A stretch of DNA of 64,000 nt from Podocnemis expansa (taxonomy: Eukaryota > Chordata > Testudines > Podocnemididae): NCBI GenBank assembly GCA_007922195.1, contig ML681994.1, forward strand, positions 50,381,738 through 50,445,737, in the 5' to 3' direction. Both the position numbers and the translations under genes were made by a program. The first letter of the stretch is position 1; each line of letters begins with the position of its first letter. This document shows positions 23,571-34,742 of the stretch, piece after piece. Under the pieces are notes generated by a model. It saw only the letters and a program-made list of their open reading frames with translations, ran no database searches and was not told where the DNA came from.

Positions 23571-24912
23571 AGAATCATAGAAACTGGAAGGAGCCATGAC
23601 AGGTCATTGAGTCCAGTTCCCTGCACTCATGGCAGGAGCAAGTGGCCCCATTAAACCATCGCTGACAGGTATTTATCTAATCTGCTCTTAAAAAACTTCC
23701 AGTGATGGAGATTCCACAGCCTGCCAAGGCAACTTATTCCAGTGGTTAATCACCCTGACAGTTAGGATTTTTTCCCCTAATGTCTAGGCTGAACCTCTCT
23801 TGCTGTAATTTAAGCCTGTTGCTTCTTCTCCTATCATTTATGATTAAAGAGAAAATTTTTTCTCCTTCTTCCTTATAACAACATTTTAGGTATTTGAAAA
23901 CTGTTATCACATCCCCTCTCAGGCTCCTTTGTTCTAAGCTAAACAAACCCAGCTCTTTCAATCTTCCCTTATATGTCAAATTTTCCAGACCTCTAATCTT
24001 TTTTTTTTTTTGCACTTTTCTGGACTTTTTCCAGTTTCTTCACATTCTTTTAGAAATGAGGCACCCAAAACTGGACATAGCACTCAAATTGAGGCCTAAT
24101 CAGTGCAGAGTAGAGTGGAAGAATCACGTCTTCTGTTAATACAACTGAGAATGGCATTTTCCTTTTTTGCAACAGTATTACACTGCTCACTCATCCACTA
24201 TTACACAAAGATCCCTTTCTGCAGTACTCCTTCCTAGGCAGTCATTGCCCATTTTGTATGTGTGTGATGGGTTGTTCAACCCTAAGTGGAGTTCTTACAC
24301 TTATCTTTATTCAATTTCATTCAATTTATCTCAGACCATTTCACCAGTTTGTCCAAATCATTTTGAAGGGTGATCCTCTCCTTCAAAGCACTCACAACCC
24401 CTCCCAGCTTGGTATCATCTGCAAACTTTATAAGTTTGCTCTCTATGCCATCATCTAAGTCATTGATAAATATGTTGGACAAAACAGGACCCAGGACATA
24501 TCCCTGCAGCACCCAACTCATTATGTCCTTCCAGCCTGAATGTAAACTGTTGATAACTCCTCTCTGGGAGCGGTTATCCAACCAGTTTTTCACCTATCTT
24601 ATAGTAGCTCCATCCAGTTTGTACCTCTCCAGTTTATTAATAAGAATGGGATGTGAGATATCAAATGCCTTACTAAATTCTAGATACACCACATCTACTG
24701 CTTCCCTTCTATCCACAAGGCTCATTACCACATCATAGAAAGTTATCAAGTTGGTTTGACCTGATTTGTTATTGACAAATCCATGCTGATTAGCACCTTA
24801 GTCTCTTCTAGATGTTTGCAAATTGACCTCTTAATTATCTGTTCCATTATTTTTCCTGGTATAGCAGTTAAACTAACTGGTCTATAATTCCCTGGATTGC
24901 TCTTATTTCCTT
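23571..24912 (-). mobile_element. CR1 LINE, minus strand, 5'-truncated
   Basis: Read on the minus strand, it runs from the reverse transcriptase fingers (about 24900) to the 3' end near TTCTATGATTCTATG (rc of CATAGAATCATAGAA, 23571-23585). The 3' UTR and C-terminal text such as CACCCTGACAGTTAGGA (plus strand) is typical CR1. It differs clearly from the 14895-17864 copy, so it belongs to another subfamily. Confidence 0.93.
23746..24900 (-). pseudogene. CR1 ORF2 reverse transcriptase fragment
   Basis: In minus-strand order: LVSLTAIPGKIMEQII (near 24870-24820), a gap with stops around SITNQVK, LDFSKAF-type text read as EFSKAFD near 24670, NWLDNRSQRGVINS, then WVLQGYVLGPVL where the motif B consensus is GVPQGSVLGP, and FADDTKLGG (motif C intact, near 24415). 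After ITLQNDLDKLVKWS the frame breaks. The 23746-24015 segment reads KKIRGLENLTYKGRLKELGL and RGDVITVFKYLK, the C-terminal end. It has several stops and so is not functional. Confidence 0.88.
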
Positions 24913-25304
24913 ACATAATATGTAATGTATAATTAAAATAACATAATTAAAAGTGTCAAAAGAAATATCTTGGCTCATGATTACTTGAATATAGTCATAC
25001 AATGATTCAGTGAGTGGCTATCTCCTCAGATGTCACTAATACTGAGATCTGAATTCAGGTTGATCATATATGCAATTTAGCAGAGCCTAATTAGAGCTGC
25101 TCAACAGGTAAATAATGTTTTCCAATGTTATTTCAAATGAAAGACACTGATAATTTGTGACATTAATAAGAATTCTGACCTTGGTATGTGTGAATGTATA
25201 TAGTAATACATACACTACCATCTTATAATAATGTATTCATTCACTGAAAACACATTAACAGATCTCTATGGCTGTAAATCTTGGTGTTCATTTCTGCTTA
25301 AATT

Positions 25305-25455
25305 CCAGAGGGGTAGTTGTGTCAGTCTAGTTCAGCAAACCAAACAAGGAGTCCTGTGGTACTTTAAAAGACTAAAACATTTCTACCATGAAAGCTCATG
25401 TGATAAAAAAAAATTGTTAGTCTTTAGAAGTGCCACAAAATGCCTTGTTTATTAC
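25305..25455. mobile_element. Penelope-type repeat, short fold-back copy
   Basis: CCAGAGGGGTAGTTGTGTC, CAAGGAGTCCTGTGGTAC, ACCATGAAAGCTCATGTGAT, TTGTTAGTCTTTAGAAGTGC and CACAAAATGCCTTG: left arm plus right arm with the centre deleted. Non-coding. Confidence 0.75.
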
Positions 25456-26461
25456 TATCACTTATACTCTGTAGGTTAAACATGAGACATTCTGGGCCAG
25501 GGTCGGGGAAGAGATTGCTTCATTTGGTAGAAATTAGATAGAATGGAATAATTTAGTAAGAATGCAACTCTACTGCTTATAGATTTTACATGAATTTTTC
25601 AGGAGCTAGCTGAGTTCTATATCCAGAACAAACTGTAATATTATCTGCAAGAACTTGCACACTTTACATTCTGCTCTAGATAGAGCACTCTCTTGGTCAA
25701 TCAGTCATTCCAATGTGATAGTGTAAAGTTGAAACAGGCACTAATTATTGTATCTTGTAATAAAACACGAGTAAGATCTTTTGTGACTTTATCTCAATAT
25801 TAAAAGAGCAGAAATTCTGTAGTAGGAGTTGCCAATGATGATGAAATATGTTCATCTTTCCTCTGCAAATCTCCTTTGGTATAAGGAATCATTTTCTTCT
25901 TCAGTGTACAGTGGTTCCCAACGAATTATATTTCAGGAATGTGTTTATTTCTGTTGAAATAGTTTAAGTACAATGACTGTGAGTAAAATGTCTACATGAA
26001 ATAACTGCCTTCAGGTGAAAATGTGTTTGCTGAACTGGAGTGCCTCAAATGCTGTGTACAATCTTCATGCTTAGTAAATCGCAAGATGGCTACATCTGTT
26101 CTCCAAGTCAGAATTTAGAGAGACTGGAATAAAGGTTGGCATCAATTTGACAAGGCTCAAAAAAACCCATGTTTGCAAAGAGAAGTGTGCCGCTTAGAAA
26201 GACTATTCTGAAGTTTCCAGTGCATTAGCACAATGTATGAAAATTCCCAGAGGTTTAGTGAAGCCAAATTTCTTATAATAAAGCTAGAATTTAATAGGTT
26301 GTCTCTTGTTTTATGAGAACAGGAACAAAAATATTAATATTATTCTTTTATATACCTAAGGGGTTTTCCATCTGTCTTTTTGAAGACTTGACAATCAATT
26401 CCCATTATTCCTAACTTTATACCTCCATCTATATATTCAAGGTTCTAGTTGAAGTCACTAA
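25456..26461. other. Gene-free stretch
   Basis: Nothing recognised up to the TAA (26459-26461) that begins the Harbinger cluster. Confidence 0.5.
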
Positions 26462-26877
26462 GGCTATGTTTACACTGAGCATTTCAATTCGAATTACTGA
26501 ATTCGAATTGACCAATTCGAATCTAATTCGAATTCAGTCAATTTGAATTGACATGGCCACACAAGAAAATCCAATTCGAATTGGCACGTCCATGAACAGG
26601 ACTTCCTAGTTGGAATTCAGTAGGGGGTGCTATTGTATAGGGAAAAATCAAGCTGTGGCCAATTCAAACTAACAGTGAATCCGAACTGACATGGCTACAC
26701 TATGTCAATTCGAATTACTCACTTTGAATTGACCCTGACTTCAACGGAAAAGCAGGTTTGACCAATTCGAACTCTGCTTTCCTCAATTTGAACTGATTGA
26801 GGAAAGCAGGCATGTCCACGCACTTATTTGAATTTGAATTGATGACAATCGATTCAAATTCACATGTAAGTGTAGCC
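26462..26877. mobile_element. PIF/Harbinger MITE A, AATTCGAATT type
   Basis: GGCTATGTTTACACTG at the left and AAGTGTAGCC at the right, flanked by a perfect TAA duplication (26459-26461, 26878-26880). The inside holds many AATTCGAATT and AATTTGAATT motifs. The stem-loop module is present in reverse near 26575-26615 (GGCACGTCCATGAACAGGAC then TTCCTAGTT). 416 bp. Confidence 0.93.
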
Positions 26878-26880
26878 TAA

Positions 26881-27213
26881 GGGTATGTCTACCCTTGCAA
26901 GTTAGTTCAAACTAAGAAGCCTTAATTTGAACTGACTTAGTACCAGTTTAAACTAGACTTTCATTAGTTTGAACCAAGGAATTCTTTAATTTGAATTAAT
27001 GAAAGCTTAGTTCAAATTAGTGAGACCTGCCGGTTAGTTCAGCTAAGCCCTTAGTTCTATTGCTAGTTTGAAAAAAGGACAATGTAGATAAGGATTAATC
27101 CTTAGTTCGAACTTAATAAGTTCAAACTAAAGGCAGTTAGTTTGAATTAACAAAGTGTTAATAAAGCTAATGTTAGGTCGAATTAGTCCACGTTGTTAAT
27201 TTAAAGTAATAAA
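26881..27213. mobile_element. PIF/Harbinger MITE B, AGTTCAAACTAA type, right end missing
   Basis: Begins GGGTATGTCTACCCTTGC directly after the TAA of MITE A and is filled with TTAGTTCAAACTAA and TTCAAATTA motifs. No right terminus is visible before the next element begins near 27214, so it is truncated or merged. Confidence 0.75.
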
Positions 27214-27665
27214 TTTGAGTTTAGGCTTAGGCAGTTAAATCGATTTAAGTTAAATTGATTTAATAAAATCTACATAAAAATACTTAAATCAATTTAAGTT
27301 AAAACCATTTAACATGTTCCCACCAGAAAATCAAATCAAACTAGCATGTCCATGGAAGGGTCATGCTCCCACCCAATATATAGAAAAAGGAAAGCACCCT
27401 GGGAAAGAGAAGGGCAAAAAGTGTTAAATCAAAATAACAGTTAAAAAGAAATAACACACCTACACTGTGTTATTTCAAAATAACAATTTCAATTTAACCA
27501 TCATTTCAACATAATACTAGGTTTCCTTATATCGAAATGACTTTCCTTTTTTCAAAATGAGGGACCTCCTTATTTCGAAATAAGGAAATGGAGTGTTCAC
27601 ATGCAATCATTTAAATCAAAATAATCAGCATTATTTCACTTTAAAGAGTGAGTGTGGACATACCC
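27214..27665. mobile_element. PIF/Harbinger MITE C, AAATTGATTT/TTGAAATAA type, reversed
   Basis: The reverse complement of this block follows the plan of the 46769-47906 element: its right part (ending AGTGTGGACATACCC) matches that element's left arm, and its left part with ATTTAAGTTAAATTGATTT and AACATGTTCCCACC matches that element's right arm, including ATCAAACTAGCATGTCCATG of the stem-loop module. The left terminus (AGGCTTAGGCAG) is degraded. Confidence 0.75.
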
Positions 27666-27668
27666 TTA

Positions 27669-28034
27669 GGGTATGTCTACGCTTACAATTAGTTCAAATT
27701 AAGGAGGCTTAATTTGAACTAAATTAATGCATGTCCACACTTGCTCCTAGTTCGAATCTATTAAACTTCCCTTAAGTTTGAATTGATGGTTACTTCAAAC
27801 TCATTTGTTTGAATTAACCCAATGTGGCTGTGTTAGTTTGAATTACGATAGCTTGCTTTTCCCCTACGCAATAGCATGCCCTGCCTGATTCAAACTTGCA
27901 AGTTCTGTGCATGGACATGCCAGTTTGAATTAGGGTTTCTAGTGTGGTCGTTTTAATTCGAATTAACTTAATCAATAATTATTAACTCCAAATTGACTTT
28001 GTTCGAATTCAGTTAATTCAAACTAACCTAAGTG
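27669..28034. mobile_element. PIF/Harbinger MITE D, AGTTCAAATT type
   Basis: Begins GGGTATGTCTACGCTTAC after TTA (27666-27668). Filled with TTAGTTCAAATTA and TAATTCGAATTAA motifs. The stem-loop module is at about 27886-27925 (TTCAAACTTGCAAGTTCTG and GGACATGCCAGTTTGAA). The right terminus near 28030 runs into MITE E. Confidence 0.8.
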
Positions 28035-28601
28035 AAGACTCCACACATCTCTTTTATTTTGAAATAACACTGGTTATTTTGAAATGAAAGAGATTAGATC
28101 CACACAACGTATTCTTATTTTGAAATGACGGGCTCCATCATTTTGAAATAGCTTAAACCTTCTTTAAATCGAAACGGCTGTTATTTTGAAAAAGTTATTT
28201 CAAAATAACAGCTGTTTCGATTTAAAGAAGGTTTAAGCTATTTCAAAATGACGTTATTTCAAAAAAAGTTATTTCAAAATAACGCTGTTTGGACATGTTA
28301 TTTCAAAATAAACATTATTTCAAAATAATACTTTTGTCCTTCTCCTTCTGAAGGTGCCTTCCTTTTAGACTATATTGGGTGAGGGCATGGCCCAGGGAGG
28401 GGGCATGTTGCCACACCTCCCATGGTGCCCCTCTCCTAAAGCGAAATAGCAAGTCCTGTGTTTGGACACGCTATTTCGCTTTTCCCTTAATTAGAATTTT
28501 CTTAATTCGAATTAACTTATTTCAAAATAAGGGCTTTATTTTGAAATAACTCATTTTAAAATAACTTATTTCAAAATAATGATGTACATGTGGACATAGC
28601 C
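28035..28601. mobile_element. PIF/Harbinger MITE E, TTATTTTGAAATAA type
   Basis: The degraded start CCACACATCTCTTTTATTTTG resembles the start of the 30345-30832 element. The right end is ATGTGGACATAGCC (28588-28601), followed by TTA (28602-28604), which pairs with the TTA at 27666-27668, so D and E together are bounded by one TTA duplication. The right module GCCACACCTCCCATGGTGCC and stem-loop GCGAAATAGCAAGTCC/GGACACGCTATTTCGC lie at about 28410-28482. Confidence 0.85.
28138..28251. repeat. Near-perfect inverted repeat inside MITE E
   Basis: Arms of about 54 bp face each other with almost no loop: TCATTTTGAAATAGCTTAAA...CTGTTATTTTGAAA, then its reverse complement. I see one mismatch (CGGCTG against CAGCTG). 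The related 30345 element has only one such arm, so this looks like a local inverted duplication. Confidence 0.9.
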
Positions 28602-28936
28602 TTAAAGATGTCTGGTATGCTTAGAAGAACGACAAAGGACTGTTTCTTTTTTGGGACTCAAATTTCTCTGTAGAGATTTTTATGTCCACTATATGTATAT
28701 CATAGAGAAGATATGATCTATGAAATTATGAGTATCAGCGCTATAACTGAAAACATATTAATCCTAAAATGTTTTTTAATGCTTTACTATTTTTCCAAAG
28801 CTTATCTAGAAGTATTACTGTCCTCCAGAATTCCTGGCTTGTGAAGGAACCGTACATGGATGACTGTTTGGAAATTCAAAGTGAGCTGGATGATTTTATA
28901 TAACTCACCCAGTTGTCAGGTTTCTAAATTTTTTAG

Positions 28937-29010
28937 GGCTAAATCCTCAGGTGATGTGGATCAGTGCTGAAGTCAATAGAGCCATGCTAGCAACCAGAGG
29001 ATTCAGCTCT
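28937..29010. repeat. Old palindromic amniote repeat
   Basis: GGCTAAATCCTCAGGTGATG at the left faces AACCAGAGGATTCAGC at the right, with TGAAGTCAATAGAGCCATG inside. This matches the style of a widespread amniote MITE-like repeat. Diverged. Confidence 0.5.
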
Positions 29011-29377
29011 TAATTTTTTTTTCTGAATTAAATAGTGAAATTCTGTCTGAATGGCGCTTCTTGAATTAGGCATCATTCTAGCTCATAATATATTCAGTGC
29101 AGCTCTCTATGCGTGCGTGCCTATGTACTGCAAGTGTTAGTGTCACTCTGATCTGCTTTTATGCTATTAACAAAGGGTAGCTTTTCTTTCCTTTTCTGCT
29201 GATGGTAGCAGACCATTTTTACTTCTCTCAATGCTCTCCTTAATATTAGTTTTGAATTTACATCATTGCTATCATGTCTCTTACTGACCACCTTCTTTGA
29301 GACTTGCTAACAGAATATGAGCCTGAAGAATTCACTTTATTTTCTAACAAAAATGATATATTTGTCTTTGAACTTGT

Positions 29378-29457
29378 CACTGTGGGGCCCAATCCAGCTC
29401 CTGCAGCAGTCAACAGAAGTGCTATTATGGGGTACATTGGGAACTGGATCAGACACT
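29378..29457. repeat. Old palindromic amniote repeat
   Basis: GGGCCCAATCCAGCTCCTGC at the left faces GGGAACTGGATCAGAC at the right, with CAGTCAACAGAAGTGCT inside. Same style as 28937-29010. Confidence 0.45.
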
Positions 29458-30344
29458 GTATTTTCATAAAATTGAAAAAAAATGCTGCATTTGGTTCCAA
29501 ACTGACTTAAAATCAAGGTCTCAGTGGGCATTTTGTCAGAGATTTCAATGCGGGTGGGATTTCACCCAATCTAAATACAGATGGAGCTCTCTCTCTCTCC
29601 TTAGAAACCTTTTTATACTCCTAAATTTTAATGTACAGATAGCATTCTCTTCACTTATTTCAGTGAGCTTTCAAGACAACACTCTTTCATGTTACTTTAC
29701 TTTAAGACATTTACCACAGGAATTTTAAAAAACACTGACACTTCGCCTATTGCAATAGTATGGAGGGGACTCCTTACCTCTGGGATTTTTTCCAAACACA
29801 GTTTTGGGCAGTAGAAGAGTGCAAGGGGGTTAGCTACCTCTATTGTACTGTTTCCCCCAAGCATTATCACAAAAGTAATAGTGTGAGGCTGCATTGATGG
29901 TGCTTTTAGTCATTCCATGCTGGGGACAGCACCCAGAGTGGGGCTCCAGACACAGCACCAGATGGGGGGAAATCCTGATAACATGGCTCCTTGGCAATTG
30001 ACTCTCCCCAAGAGCCAGCACAAAAACAGAGGGGGAAAGCTGGGAACCGGGGACAGAGCTGCTTCCTTTTCCATGCTCTGAGGAGGTCAGTTGCACTCCT
30101 TCCCTGAAACAAAATGACTTTGGGAATAACCACTGGTTTTCTTTCCCACAGGGCACCTCCTAGGAGTACGTATGTGGTGTGATGTGTGAGTGCATGTGTG
30201 CAAGTGCATGTGATCCAATTCATTCTTCTTATTACTTTTCTGCTCTCCCCTTTTAGGTATTTCTACCTCCTAAGACATCTGTAACACGAGATCAAGAACT
30301 TCATATCTATGAAATTTTGCATCCTACTTGACTTAAAACACCTA

Positions 30345-30832
30345 GGGTATATCCACACATATCTTTTAAATTGAAATAACACTGGTTATTTTGATTTTAA
30401 AAAGATTAGGTCCACACAATGTTTTCTTGTTTTGAAATGACAAGCTCCGTCATTTTGAAATAGCTTAAACCCACTATAACTTGAAACGTCTGTTATTTCA
30501 AAATGGTTATTTCAAAATAACGCCATTCAGACGTGTTATTTCAAAATAACCCTTATTTCTAATTAACACTTTTGCCCTTCTCCTTCCCAGGGTGCCTTCC
30601 TTTTTGTATATATTGGGTGGGGGCATGGCTCAGGGAGGGGGCCATGTTGCCACACCTCCCATGGTGCCTCTCTCTTGATTCAAAATAGCAAGTCCTGTGT
30701 CTGCACTTGCTATTTCAGTTTGAGGTTTTTGCTTATTTCAATTTAAGTTAATTCGAAATAACAATTTTATTTCAAATTAGCTTATTTAGAAGTAACTGAT
30801 TTTGAAATAAGCATCTATGTGTGGACATAGCC
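30345..30832. mobile_element. PIF/Harbinger MITE, TTATTTTGAAATAA type, 488 bp
   Basis: GGGTATATCCACACATATC at the left, TATGTGTGGACATAGCC at the right. Flanks CTA and ATA share TA of a probable TTA/TAA duplication. Right module GCCACACCTCCCATGGTGCC at about 30649-30668. Stem-loop CAAAATAGCAAGTCCTGTG/CACTTGCTATTTCAG at 30682-30722. Close relative of MITE E. Confidence 0.9.
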
Positions 30833-30973
30833 ATAAATCTTTGCTCTAGCACCCATCTGATCTTCTCTTTAATATTTAAACAAGAAAAGGAGTACTCCGA
30901 TTTTGCCCATACAAAACTCAAATGCCATTTCCAGATGAGTGGTGGGGGATATCTAAGGTATAATGGATGGTAA

Positions 30974-31089
30974 AAAAAAAAACAAGGAGTCATGTGGCAT
31001 TTAAAGAGTAACAGATTTATTTTTTGCACATGACTCCTTGGTTTTTTTTGCTGGACTAGACTACCATGGCTATCCGTTTGGAAACTGAC
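30974..31089. mobile_element. Penelope-type repeat, deleted copy with 14-bp duplication
   Basis: ACAAGGAGTCATGTGGCATTT, then TTGCACATGACTCCTTGG and ACTACCATGGCTATCCGTTT: the two outer ends without the central arms. Flanked by the 14-bp direct repeat ATAATGGATGGTAA (30960-30973 and 31090-31103). A duplication of this length suits insertion by a reverse transcriptase/endonuclease element better than a cut-and-paste transposon. Confidence 0.85.
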
Positions 31090-32703
31090 ATAATGGATGG
31101 TAACATCATAGTAGAGATGTTCTTCAAGGGCCCCTTACATGGTGGTGTGGCTCCTTGGCTCTTGTTGAAGTCATTGGGACTTTGACAGGAGGCACTTGGA
31201 ATGGGCAAAATCAGGACCTTAATGATGACTCATTGTTATAAGGAGTTAAAAATCAAGAATGTTCATAACAGGATGCAAAATTTCAGAGAGAAATTTACAC
31301 TGTCAGTATTTAAGAGGAAACTGGCAAAGACACATATATGTTTGTAATTAATTCATAAAATATAGTAAAACAGATCAGGTGGCTAATTCATTAGCTAAAC
31401 AGACACAACACTAAAAACAAGAGAAAAGGCTTAAAATAGAAAGTATGAACACATGTCGACAAATAGCTAGACAGATGGCATATCTTTAAGCAGGGCTCAT
31501 CCATATGGCAAGCTAGTAGATTGAATCTGAATTCTGTATGAGATTCCAATAGAGCACAAAAAGAATTTTTTGATTCTCATAGAGACTGTAAGTCTATATC
31601 TTAATGTTCCTTTAGATGATAACATAAGCATTCTTATGCCATCAGTTGCTGACACAAGCCACAAATAATGAACAAAAATGAGAGAAGTAAAGCATGAAGA
31701 GGTTGACAAAGGAAGAAGCATTTATAAGGGGAAAAAGAAGTTTTGTCAGTGGGTGTTTGAATAAAGAAAAAAGTATGTTTGAGAAATGACATTTAATACT
31801 CAGAGGAACAATTCTGGTGAATGGTGAAAACCTATGGTTGACTAAGAGTCAACTGCAATTGCTGTGTTCCCATTTGCACTTTCTTTCTTTCCCTGAAGTC
31901 ACATAGCCTGTTTATGCTCAAATACCCAACTAACAGCTCATTAACTAAACATGTTTATTTCTTTTTCATTTCAGCTCTATTTTAAGAATGACAGAAGATC
32001 AAATGGTACACTGCCAAAAGGTACAAATTAGTCTTGGTGAAGAATTTTAGAACATCATGCATTTCTCCAACATAACATGTGGAGTGTCCAAATAGAAGAC
32101 ATCAACAAACCAGAATAGTAACATCCATTGTCTTTGTCATTCCATTGAAAAGACAGAGCATATAACACATGCTTTTCATTTCATTCATGAAAGCCAAGCT
32201 CCTTCAACATGCATTGTTCTGAACAGAAGGGAAAATTCTGGGTGACGGCATTAACAGAAGTGGCCCTGGGAATCTACTCCACAGACAGCAGTGAGTCACA
32301 TTTTAACCTGATTATCAGGCACAGTTGACTGGAGTTGACTGAAAAATCCTATTTTATTTCTGCAGAAAATTTAGATTATTTTCAATCAACAAAAATGCAA
32401 AAGAAAAAAATTAATTTAGCTTTGGATTAAAATGTTCATGTTTTGGCTTTTGAAAATGAGAATAAAACAAAATCAATATGATAAACTTTTTTTGTTTCTG
32501 TAAAGTGTTCTTATTTCAAGAAAGCAGTAATTTTAATGAAAAAAATATGATTGAAATAGTTTCGACCAACTATTAGCGAGCTGTTTAAATGCTACTTGCT
32601 GAGAAAAAAAAGCCATCTGTTTTGTTTGTTTTTGTAACAATACAAAGACCCCTGTTGAGAAAAATGAATCAATTTAAGTATCACCTGGTTACACAAATAT
32701 AAA

Positions 32704-32740
32704 GTGTGTATGTGTGTGTGCATGTGTGTGTGTGTGTGTA
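32704..32740. repeat. Microsatellite (TG)n
   Basis: About 18 TG units interrupted by TA and CA. Confidence 0.9.
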
Positions 32741-33273
32741 AAGTGGAAATGCCCATCTCAGTAAAAGTAGTTTATATATTAATACTTTCATACGTGCATG
32801 GAAAACCAACATTTTGGACTTCCTTTAGCAGTCCTTACTTATTCTTCTGTGACAAAATTGTCTTTGATTTCTGTGGAGGGCAAAGGGCATGGCTTGACCC
32901 TTTACTTCAGAAATAGAGTTCTTTCATGTTGGAAATACCTTTCACTGGCATAAATACAGGAAAATCTTAAGAAACCCATGAAAGTCCAGTCTGTGTTTTG
33001 TTTCTGTGACTAACAACTTACTAACAATTAGTATTAGTGTAAAATGAAACAAATCAAGCTAAACTCATTGACTCCCAGATTGAAAGATGCAGTTGAAGTG
33101 TGATGTTTGAACACATTTGTAATCATTTGAAAATATATGCCTGGATACTATGATATGATCTGTGTGCATGGATGACCTCAATACTATGCATCAGTGTTAG
33201 ATCATGTTGCAAGACTCTGGCCAATGGCTGCCACAGAAAGCCTATTCAATTGTTAGCTATTCCACTGCAAGAT

Positions 33274-33312
33274 GATAGATAAATAGATAGAGAGATAGAT
33301 AGATAGATAGAT
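33274..33312. repeat. Microsatellite (GATA)n
   Basis: About nine GATA units with AATA and GAGA variants. Confidence 0.9.
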
Positions 33313-34029
33313 GTAATGTTTTGAACAGATATCATGCTGGTGAATCATATCAACCAGCCAATTTATTTATTTAACATTGAGGCCTCTCATATGGAATGTA
33401 AGTAACTTCAGCATACTACAACATATCTGACATTCTGAAAATTGTCCAAAGCAATTGAAAGAGATTAAAATTATAAGGGAAGCTATTTGGCCTTTAAAAC
33501 AACAGGCTTTAATGAAAATATTTGTCTCTGCTAATCCATAGTCATGGTTTATTCATAGCACAATGCATGATTCATCATTAGAGCGTCTTTCAAATTTTGG
33601 AAAAAAATTGTTCTTACATGCATGAATGTCTTCAGACAGCCTGCAGCTGCTCCTCAGTCACTACTATTTTCAACAGTGGAAAACTTAACATTGGCATTTT
33701 TATGTTTCTAAATTCCTTTTTGGTTTCACCATACACAATCAGTCTCATTGTGGAGATGCAAGGCAGCAACTAATGCAAGAGTAAATTGGCTCATTAGCAA
33801 ACTGTGGCTGTGCCACCCACAGGAGGAGAAGAATGGCTGACAGGATGCAACATATTTGTTCCTTGATGGAAATCTTTAAAAATAACTACAACATCCTTTT
33901 CCCTGTTGCTGTTTCTTACCACAAAAGAACAACCTATGTAAGGAACTGTCCTCCATAACAGTTTAAGAGAAATTTTACCAAGCCCTGCCTGGGTACACAA
34001 CAAGGAAGGGCCTGCAGTCCTTGAACATA

Positions 34030-34110
34030 AGGGGCAGAATCCTGGCTTCACTTAAGTTAATGGCAAAACTCCTGTTGACACCAGTGGAGTCAATGCAGCC
34101 TTCACAAAGG
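34030..34110. repeat. Possible old palindromic amniote repeat
   Basis: GGGGCAGAATCCTGGCTTCA, TTAATGGCAAAACTCCTGTT and CCAGTGGAGTCAATG are in the style of the amniote CATTGACTTCAATGGGAG repeat. Confidence 0.4.
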
Positions 34111-34742
34111 CCATTTTGTATTGGCATTGGCATCAGGGGCCTCACAATCAGAGGACTAGGTGCAGGAATATTAACCTTGCTCCATGGTGGTCAGAAAACC
34201 TAGTTCTGTCAAATTGGGGCACATGCTTCATTGTGTCAAAGTGTGGCGCAGTGGTAAAATGCCCCTCTTCACCAGAGGTATTGTGCTTGTCCAAGGCACT
34301 ATTATGTATTATTATCTGGGTCTATTACAGTGCTGTCTAGAGGTCCCAGTGAGTTGGAGGCCCCATTGTGGTAGGCATTGTGCATATAGCTAGTAGACAG
34401 ACCATATACTATTATGGCTTCATAAACACCCATTTGGAGCTTACAGGACTCACAAACAGTGGTACTACTGGACAATTTAACCCTTTCTTTTCTGGAGGTA
34501 ATGCTCCAAACAATTTTTGGGGAGCTATTAAAGAAATACTACAGTCTTTTTCAATAATGTGACAAACCACTTTGTCAACCACACCATGAGCTACAGTGTT
34601 ATTATGGATTGTTACTGGACAATAAGGATTTTGTGCCAGCAGCTTTGCTGCTCCAACACCTGGTCACACTTGAACAGAGAAACAGTAGTGTAGCAGGGAT
34701 AATGAAAATTGAATTAAGTCCAATGTCTCTAAGAATAGATAT

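Larger units (their letters stand above)
28605..30344. other. Gene-free stretch with two old palindromic repeats
   Basis: Apart from the two short repeats listed separately, nothing is recognised. Minus-strand open frames at 29830-30223 (105-108 codons) lack any domain signal. Confidence 0.45.
31104..34742. other. Gene-free stretch
   Basis: Holds two microsatellites and one possible old palindromic repeat (listed), otherwise unique-looking AT-rich DNA. No exon-like open frame. Confidence 0.45.

Noticed and set aside
24370..24738. 122-codon plus-strand frame
   Set aside because: Antisense shadow of CR1 reverse transcriptase, which is clear on the minus strand.
29830..30223. Two minus-strand frames of 105-108 codons as possible exons
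   Set aside because: No conserved motif, overlapping in different frames, no convincing splice signals.
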